Assembly (NCBI GenBank): GCA_003566215.1
Contig: PXEJ01000290.1
Coordinates: 1 to 5,019, forward strand
From: Cyanobacteria bacterium T3Sed10_376R1m
GTDB taxonomy: Bacteria; Cyanobacteriota; Cyanobacteriia; Cyanobacteriales; Cyanobacteriaceae
Direction: 5' to 3'
DNA length: 5,019 bases
Shown: positions 1 to 5,019 of the stretch, in pieces
How positions within the stretch are numbered: the stretch's first letter is position 1
Layout: the number at the start of each line of letters is the position of its first letter
Made by a program: the position numbers and the translations under genes
The notes under the pieces: model-generated
What the model saw: only the letters and a program-made list of their open reading frames with translations
The model's database searches: none
What the model was told of the DNA's origin: nothing

Positions 1-27
1 AAATTTAGCCTAAAATTAAGGTCTAAA
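1..27 (-). terminator. Probable intrinsic terminator after the transporter gene
   Basis: Read on the minus strand, six bases after the stop codon, TTTAG (27-23) pairs with CTAAA (8-4). After one bulged A (opposite position 22), CCT (21-19) pairs with AGG (11-9), leaving a 7-nt loop (18-12). The stem is followed by TTT up to the window edge, so the full length of the T-tract cannot be seen. The plus-strand side has no T-run, so the signal points in the direction of the two genes. The stem is short and bulged, hence moderate confidence. Confidence 0.5.
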
Positions 28-33
28 GTACAG

Positions 34-1758
34 TTATAAATTATATTTGAGATTGAAATATAAACCATCATCTTGAATATTATTACTCCGGTCCTGAATT
101 TTTACAAGATTTAATAATCGAGGTGCATAGTCAAGTCTCATATTTAAATTAGGTATCGGTTGCCAAATAAAACCCATCCCAAAAGAAGCAATAAATTTTC
201 TATCGCTTTGAGGGTTAGGATTACTAGAGACATTCCACACACCACCCATGTCAAAAAAAGGTGCAACTTGGAAAGTAGGGAATAAATCTTCATTTCTAAC
301 CAAAGTAATTCTATCCTCAATGGAAAAACGAAAACCATTGTCTCCTCCACGAACATTTTGACGATAACCCCTTACAGACTGGCCACCACCAATAACAAAC
401 TGTTCTGAGGGCAATAAAGGGTCTAGACTAAGTTGTAACTCCCCTTGAACAATTAATAAATTATCAGGATTTAAAGACTTAACCCGTTGAACTTGTCCAG
501 ACCATGCTACAAAATATCCATCAGGATCATTCGTATTTTGAGAAGTCGTTACGTCAAATAATCCCACTCCCAGACGAATTTGAGAACCTAAACGCCATGC
601 TCCTCTTGTGTCTCTGGTGACATAATCTTGTCCTAATATTAATACATTAGTACGACTACGACCTTCACTATCAGGACCAATACTAAAGGGTAGAGGTAAT
701 CCACCGGCAAAGGTTTGACTGTTACGATAATTCATTCCCAAAGATAAAGCAAACTCCTTTCGAGGATTGCGAATTAAGGGTTGACGGTAACTAATTTCAT
801 AAAACTGACTTTCCCCCCGAATATCTAAATTTGCAAAAGTTTGCTCTATGATTGTATTTTCCTGTAATGCGACCCTTACCATAACAGTGCCATTCATCGG
901 ATTGACTGGGAAACGGTAAACTGTATCTAAACTATATGTGCCAAAAAAATCTTTTAAACGAGGCTGATAGGAAAAAGATAAAGAATCCCCAAAGCCAAAT
1001 AAATTAAGGTGACCAGCACTTAAAGTCATTTGAGTAGCACCAACACTAGGGGGAGAATAGTTATCAATACCAATCGTTCCAAAAAAAGGATTTGCTTCAC
1101 TAACCTTTACGGTTAAAATATTTCGTCTTTCGCTGGTTCCGGGGCGTAAACTAGCCTCAATAGTTTCGATTAAAGAATCTGATTTTAGTAGTTTTAATTG
1201 ATCTTCTAAGGTATTGGAGTTGAGGGGAGGTTTGGTTGCAAAATTAATTCTTTGACGTACATAGTTTTCTAGTTCTTGAGCTCCTTCAATTTCTAAAGTT
1301 TCAATTAAACCTTCATCTACTCGAATAAAAGCTATGTTATCGCTAATGTTGCTTAATACTGCTCTAGTGGTAATATAACCCTGATTAATATAAAGTTGGC
1401 TAATTTGCTCTGCGATCGCATTTAAAATTTCAATGGTAATTTGTTGATTTTTATAAGACTGAATAATTTGATTAATTTCTTCAGTAAAAATACTATTACC
1501 TTCTACTTTGATTTGTGTTATTGATTCAATTTGTCTAATTTCTGATGTCTCATTATTATTTTGAGCAACTGAATAAGAAAAAGTTTTTTCTAATTCTTTG
1601 TTATTAAAAGTAGTATTTTGAACGTTATCTAAAAAATCAAAGATTACATTTGATTGTTGCAAGTCTTGAGCTAAAGCAGAAAAACTATAAACAAAACAAG
1701 ATAAAGATACAGAACAAATATTAATTAGTAAAGAATGTTTTAGCTTGCTATTTTCCAT
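34..1758 (-). CDS. ShlB/FhaC/HecB-family two-partner-secretion outer-membrane transporter (TpsB)
   Basis: A complete 574-residue protein, a usual length for TpsB members of the Omp85 superfamily, which move one partner exoprotein from periplasm to cell surface. Residues 1-30 form a Sec signal peptide: a Lys-containing start, a hydrophobic core and an ALA cleavage site before Gln31. An Asn/Gln-rich linker follows. POTRA 1 spans about 80-150 (TQIKVEGNSIFT, then INQGYITTRAVL) and POTRA 2 about 152-222 (starting IETLEIEGAQ). The rest is a beta-barrel with alternating strands (FFGTIGIDNYSPPSVGATQ, GHLNLFGFGDSLSFSYQPR). The conserved loop-6 motif VRGY is at 462-465, preceded by FVIGGGQS. The last strand ends YFNLKYNL, so the C-terminal residue is Leu and not the more usual aromatic one. 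The ATG start is fixed by an in-frame TAA seven codons upstream (1780-1782) and by the signal peptide; no clear Shine-Dalgarno is seen. The only cysteines (15 and 21) are in the signal peptide. It lies 117 bp downstream of the CHAT/beta-helix gene on the same strand, which is its likely partner. Confidence 0.93.
   Translation of the reverse strand: MENSKLKHSLLINICSVSLSCFVYSFSALAQDLQQSNVIFDFLDNVQNTTFNNKELEKTFSYSVAQNNNETSEIRQIESITQIKVEGNSIFTEEINQIIQSYKNQQITIEILNAIAEQISQLYINQGYITTRAVLSNISDNIAFIRVDEGLIETLEIEGAQELENYVRQRINFATKPPLNSNTLEDQLKLLKSDSLIETIEASLRPGTSERRNILTVKVSEANPFFGTIGIDNYSPPSVGATQMTLSAGHLNLFGFGDSLSFSYQPRLKDFFGTYSLDTVYRFPVNPMNGTVMVRVALQENTIIEQTFANLDIRGESQFYEISYRQPLIRNPRKEFALSLGMNYRNSQTFAGGLPLPFSIGPDSEGRSRTNVLILGQDYVTRDTRGAWRLGSQIRLGVGLFDVTTSQNTNDPDGYFVAWSGQVQRVKSLNPDNLLIVQGELQLSLDPLLPSEQFVIGGGQSVRGYRQNVRGGDNGFRFSIEDRITLVRNEDLFPTFQVAPFFDMGGVWNVSSNPNPQSDRKFIASFGMGFIWQPIPNLNMRLDYAPRLLNLVKIQDRSNNIQDDGLYFNLKYNL
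1412..1419. repeat. HIP1 octamer GCGATCGC
   Basis: A perfect copy of the highly iterated palindrome common in many cyanobacterial genomes. It lies inside the transporter gene and encodes Ala-Ile-Ala at residues 114-116, in POTRA 1. It serves here as a taxonomic marker. Confidence 0.85.
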
Positions 1759-1781
1759 GAATTTAGTTAAAAATATATGTT

Positions 1782-1799
1782 ATTATTTTATAAAATAAT
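1782..1799. repeat. 18-bp perfect AT-only palindrome before the transporter gene
   Basis: ATTATTTTATAAAATAAT reads the same on both strands, with its centre between 1790 and 1791 and its near end 23 bases upstream of the transporter ATG. It could be a protein-binding site, or a weak hairpin in the leader RNA. The surrounding intergenic DNA is almost pure A+T, so chance symmetry is a serious alternative. Confidence 0.35.
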
Positions 1800-1824
1800 C
1801 TATCTAAAAGGAATTAAAAATGCA

Positions 1825-1857
1825 ATTTATTATAAAGTAATTTTGTCTTTAATAAAT
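1825..1857. repeat. AT-only inverted repeat in the intergenic gap, possible weak terminator
   Basis: The 8-base arms ATTTATTA (1825-1832) and TAATAAAT (1850-1857) are perfect inverted repeats separated by 17 bases. On the minus strand the second arm is followed closely by TTTTT (about 1816-1820), and on the plus strand by a T-rich run (1859-1870). An all-A/T stem this weak is unlikely to terminate strongly, so read-through from the CHAT gene into the transporter gene is plausible. Confidence 0.2.
1829..1834 (-). promoter_or_regulatory. Candidate -10 box for the transporter gene
   Basis: The minus strand carries a perfect TATAAT here, about 70 bases upstream of the transporter ATG, so a transcript could start near 1822 with a leader of roughly 60 bases. 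No convincing -35 element is seen 16-18 bases upstream, and no extended TG. A match to TATAAT is easily found by chance in DNA this AT-rich. It overlaps one arm of the inverted repeat at 1825-1857. Confidence 0.2.
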
Positions 1858-1875
1858 CTTTTTTATTTTTAATAA

Positions 1876-4800
1876 TTACCAAGGACTACCAATTATAGTG
1901 AAACCAGACCAGAAAAATGGATGGGAAAAATCTTCGAAATAACGAGAATTTTCTGGTAATTCTGTTAAGGATATTTCTCTTTCTGGGGCAATAATATTAT
2001 TTCCGTCCTCGCTTTTATAAACTTCTCCTCTTAACATACTTAGTTGAGCCTGACGTAAGGCTTCGGCTTTTGTCGAGCTAGTTTTCAGTTGACTATAAAA
2101 ATTGGTCATTAACGCTAGGGTACCTGTATCACTTACTAACCACACACTGCCCATGGCGCTTTTTACCCCTGCTTGAACGGCTAATCCTGCAAAACCTAAC
2201 TCAGAAATTTCATCCCCTAAGGCGGTTTGACAAGCACTTAAAACTATTAACTCGGCAGGTACTCTGTTTGAAAAACTGAGGTTTCTGATTTCTTGAAGAT
2301 TGAGACGAGTATCATAAAATTGTAGATAATTATCATCTTCTCTGGAAGTGTTAAAATTTCCATGGGTTCCAAAATGAATAATGCCATAGCTTTCACTGGT
2401 CAATTTTTGTTGTACTTGTTGGGGAGTGAAATTTTGATTCAAAAATTGCTGATAGTTTTCTGTAATCTCTCCTGTCCAAATTTCGGTGATGAGGGGGATT
2501 TCTAAACCAACGGCTGGTAAGGGTTGTACTTCGGAATCGCTAAAATCTGATGCTCCCATTGCTAATAAATTTAGTTCTTGAACGGGTCGATAGTTATTAT
2601 CATTGAGGTTTAAACTTGGAGCTAAACCACTACTATATTTTTCTACTAAGAATTGTTTATTTTCGCTGTCATATAAAGTAGCAACGGGGATAAAACGCAT
2701 ATCGGTAGGCAATATAAATAGGAGATTGGATATTTCTCTTGCCTGTAATTCTTCTTCGATGGGGGAAATTAACCAATTATATAAATTAGTGGCATAGGGT
2801 TTATAATCATCATTGAGATCAAAAACATTGCTAACTTCTATGGATAGGGCTTCAGCGTTTTCTATGGCTTGTTGGCGGGTGATGGGTAACACCACTCTAA
2901 AGGGTTCATCATTGGCTGTTAATACTAATATATCTAGTAAATCATCTGGGGATGGTTTAATTTCAAGGATAGGTTGTAAGTCTGGTTGATCTATGTTAAT
3001 ACGAGTATATTCTTGAGTGCTGAGGGCTTCTCTACGGGCAAATTCTTTTTCTAAGTCTGAAGGCTCATAGCCTTTGGGGGTAAAACTTATATATATAATG
3101 GCTGGTTTTTGTGATGCTTGTTTTTCTATTAAACTTAAGATTTTTTGAGTTTGGGGGATAGTTGCGATCGCATTTGCCGATGGTAATACGCCAACTACAT
3201 TAGGATTGATTATATTAGCCTTATTTTGAACATCATTATTACTGAGAATACGACCTAAAACAATTTCATCCGTAGGTTCTATAAAATCTATGGGTTGGTT
3301 TGCGGAAATTAAAAGACTGATATTTCCTTGTATAGTATCAGTAAAATACTCTCCTGGTGCTATGGTAAAGTCAGTGTTAGTGATAATTCCCTCAGTACCG
3401 TTAAGACTACTATCACCCACAATAAAAGGAGCATTGTTTCCACTTTGATTCGCCGATGACAAATCAATAAGTATTTCTCCCCCGTCAGATGTTCCTGAAG
3501 AAGCGTCAATACTAATACCTTGAGTTCCAAAAGCATTAGTAACTCGAAAATTACCAGAAGTTGTTACACTAATGTTGCCCCCTGTATCAATATCGCTCCG
3601 AGTAGAAATACTACTTACTTCAATATCATCCACTGCACTTAACGAGATATTTCCTGCAAAACTATTATTACTGCTTGTAGAAATCGTCCCTGTGGTGATA
3701 GTAGAACCCGATTCAATCTCTACCGAACCTAAAGGAGCAGTAAAATTATTTATATTCCGAAGAAGAATATTCTCGGATAAAAATGAACCTCCAGCATTAA
3801 ATTTTATAGTATCACTCGAACCAGTAGATTCTAAAATTAAGTCCCCATTATAAATCTGGTTTCCTTGAGTAATAATCGATGCTTCGTTATCGAAACCAAT
3901 AAAACGAATCTGATTCCCACTAATCGATAAATTGTTTAATGGTTCATTGTTTCCTATGGATTTTCCAATTTCTACATTGTCACTGCCCGCATCTAAAATA
4001 AGATCGAAATTACCATTAATATTGCTAGGAGAAGAAATAAAACTTCCAGAATTATTGTTTCCTGTAGTAGAAACCGTTACATTATTACCTAAAATTATAT
4101 TGCCGCTTTCTATTTGAATAGAGTTGCCCTCAGTAATAATATCAGCATTTAAATTTGTCGTACCCATCCCCGTAAATTGAAAAACTCGAAAAGAAGCATC
4201 GTCTTGACCCAAAATGGGAGCATCAATACTCAGGTTACTGGTTTGAAGAATTAAAGGATCGTTTAGTGTTAAAGGTTCATTAATGGTTATACTTCCATTA
4301 AATAGACTTGTTCCAATATTAATCGAGTCAAATCCGTTTACTAGACCCAGATTGGTAATGACAAATTCCGTGTTAGCTCCACTACCAATAAATATGTCAT
4401 TATCATTAACAATATTATTGATTGACAATAAACCACCATTAGAAACCACACTATCAGCATTAGAAAAATTCACTCCAGTTAAACTTGTCAAAGATAAAGA
4501 AGAATCGGCAGTATTGTTAACACTACCCAAAAAATTAATTTCTCCCTGAAGACTGGTTAAACTCGAGTTAGCAATAGTAGTAAAGTTGTCGTTGTAGTTT
4601 TGACTATCTATCGTGACTATACTTGAATTTCCGAAGGCAGAAATCAATGGCTGTGAATTTGCTAAAAATGAGGGATTAACATTTAAACTAATATTTCCGG
4701 AAGTGGTTAGAGATTGTCCTTGAATTGTTCCCTGTAAATTTATTTGTCCTCCCGAGAGACTTATGGGTGCAGATTGTGTAATATTGAAATTGGTATCTGT

Positions 4801-5019
4801 GAGAATAAAGGCTGTTGCGATCGGACCTATATTTAGATTGAATCCAGAAATATCGACTGTTCCCGATGATAAATTTCCAAAAGTGGCGATACCACCCAAG
4901 GCATTAACATCCCCTTGAAGACTACTAATAGAGACATTTCCTGCAATACTAGCAATGGAGTCAACCGCAGTGGCAGAAGTATTGATTAAACCATCTATAC
5001 TTATATCATTGAAAGCATT
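1876..5019 (-). CDS. CHAT-domain caspase-like protein with haemagglutinin-type beta-helix passenger (TpsA-like), 5' end missing
   Basis: The reading frame is open to the right edge, so the true start lies outside; 1047 residues plus the TAA stop are visible (numbered here from the edge). An in-frame TTG at 4897-4899 is internal, because 40 uninterrupted codons of the same repeat-like protein precede it. Residues 1 to about 600 are rich in Ser, Asn, Thr, Gly and Ile, with recurring short strands such as GNIS (108, 456, 481, 565), GNVS (27) and SLQG (33, 156), as in filamentous-haemagglutinin beta-helices. From about 630 to the end is a CHAT domain: a PAIIYISF strand near 640, LLDILVLT near 691, ATNLYNWL near 740, then HFGTHG with candidate catalytic His886 and LSACQTALG with candidate Cys930, KAEALRQAQ, and the usual CHAT ending HPFFWSGFTIIGSPW. 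No TPR repeats separate the two parts. CHAT proteins are caspase/separase-fold cysteine peptidases. The substrate is unknown and proteolysis is inferred from the intact dyad. The adjacent TpsB gene suggests export by two-partner secretion. The CHAT assignment is firm; export is likely but unproven without the N-terminus. Confidence 0.9.
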   Translation of the reverse strand, partial: NAFNDISIDGLINTSATAVDSIASIAGNVSISSLQGDVNALGGIATFGNLSSGTVDISGFNLNIGPIATAFILTDTNFNITQSAPISLSGGQINLQGTIQGQSLTTSGNISLNVNPSFLANSQPLISAFGNSSIVTIDSQNYNDNFTTIANSSLTSLQGEINFLGSVNNTADSSLSLTSLTGVNFSNADSVVSNGGLLSINNIVNDNDIFIGSGANTEFVITNLGLVNGFDSINIGTSLFNGSITINEPLTLNDPLILQTSNLSIDAPILGQDDASFRVFQFTGMGTTNLNADIITEGNSIQIESGNIILGNNVTVSTTGNNNSGSFISSPSNINGNFDLILDAGSDNVEIGKSIGNNEPLNNLSISGNQIRFIGFDNEASIITQGNQIYNGDLILESTGSSDTIKFNAGGSFLSENILLRNINNFTAPLGSVEIESGSTITTGTISTSSNNSFAGNISLSAVDDIEVSSISTRSDIDTGGNISVTTSGNFRVTNAFGTQGISIDASSGTSDGGEILIDLSSANQSGNNAPFIVGDSSLNGTEGIITNTDFTIAPGEYFTDTIQGNISLLISANQPIDFIEPTDEIVLGRILSNNDVQNKANIINPNVVGVLPSANAIATIPQTQKILSLIEKQASQKPAIIYISFTPKGYEPSDLEKEFARREALSTQEYTRINIDQPDLQPILEIKPSPDDLLDILVLTANDEPFRVVLPITRQQAIENAEALSIEVSNVFDLNDDYKPYATNLYNWLISPIEEELQAREISNLLFILPTDMRFIPVATLYDSENKQFLVEKYSSGLAPSLNLNDNNYRPVQELNLLAMGASDFSDSEVQPLPAVGLEIPLITEIWTGEITENYQQFLNQNFTPQQVQQKLTSESYGIIHFGTHGNFNTSREDDNYLQFYDTRLNLQEIRNLSFSNRVPAELIVLSACQTALGDEISELGFAGLAVQAGVKSAMGSVWLVSDTGTLALMTNFYSQLKTSSTKAEALRQAQLSMLRGEVYKSEDGNNIIAPEREISLTELPENSRYFEDFSHPFFWSGFTIIGSPW
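3164..3171. repeat. HIP1 octamer GCGATCGC
   Basis: A second perfect HIP1 copy, inside the CHAT-protein gene in the segment joining beta-helix and CHAT domain, again read as Ala-Ile-Ala (in SANAIATIP). A one-mismatch relative, GCGATCGG, occurs at 4817-4824. Confidence 0.85.

Noticed and set aside
144..356. 70-codon minus-strand ORF inside the transporter gene
   Set aside because: It overlaps the transporter in another frame, has no ribosome-binding site and resembles no known protein.
1694..1758. Lipoprotein signal (Cys15 or Cys21) in the transporter's leader
   Set aside because: The residues before both cysteines do not fit a lipobox, while the ALA site before Gln31 fits signal peptidase I.
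1756..1824. TTGCAT and TAGATT as a -35/-10 promoter pair for the transporter
   Set aside because: TTGCAT matches only three of six consensus bases and TAGATT four of six; in DNA this AT-rich that is not support.
2603..4549. Four plus-strand ORFs of 61-93 codons (2603-2797, 3572-3853, 3932-4117, 4283-4549)
   Set aside because: All are antisense to the CHAT/beta-helix gene. Their Leu/Ile/Pro-rich products are what the reverse of Asn/Ser/Ile-rich codons gives, and no start signals are seen.

Overview
The window looks like a chromosomal segment of a low-GC, Gram-negative-type bacterium, most likely a cyanobacterium. Two perfect copies of the cyanobacterial HIP1 octamer (GCGATCGC) occur in about 5 kb of otherwise AT-rich DNA. 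Both encoded proteins also resemble families that are abundant in cyanobacteria: an Omp85-type two-partner-secretion (TPS) transporter and a CHAT caspase-like protein. The genus cannot be fixed from this window.

Both genes lie on the minus strand, so transcription runs from high to low coordinates. From 5019 down to 1876 is the 3' part of a large gene that enters through the right edge. Its 1047 visible residues consist of about 560-600 residues of Ser/Asn/Thr/Gly/Ile-rich, filamentous-haemagglutinin-like beta-helix sequence, followed directly by a C-terminal CHAT domain with an apparently intact His/Cys dyad. After a 117-bp AT-rich gap comes a complete 574-residue TpsB transporter gene (1758 to 34) of the ShlB/FhaC/HecB type, with a signal peptide, two POTRA domains and an outer-membrane barrel. 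A bulged hairpin followed by Ts at 1-27 is a probable terminator for the pair.

The simplest reading is a TPS locus in which the upstream gene encodes the exported TpsA-like passenger and the downstream gene its dedicated outer-membrane pore. The unusual point is the cargo: a caspase-like CHAT domain sits at the end of the passenger, which suggests a secreted or surface-displayed cysteine peptidase. The N-terminal TPS signal domain that would prove the partnership lies outside the window, so export is inferred from the beta-helix sequence and the neighbouring transporter. No RNA genes, mobile elements or CRISPR arrays were seen, and no stretch over 300 bases lacks a gene.
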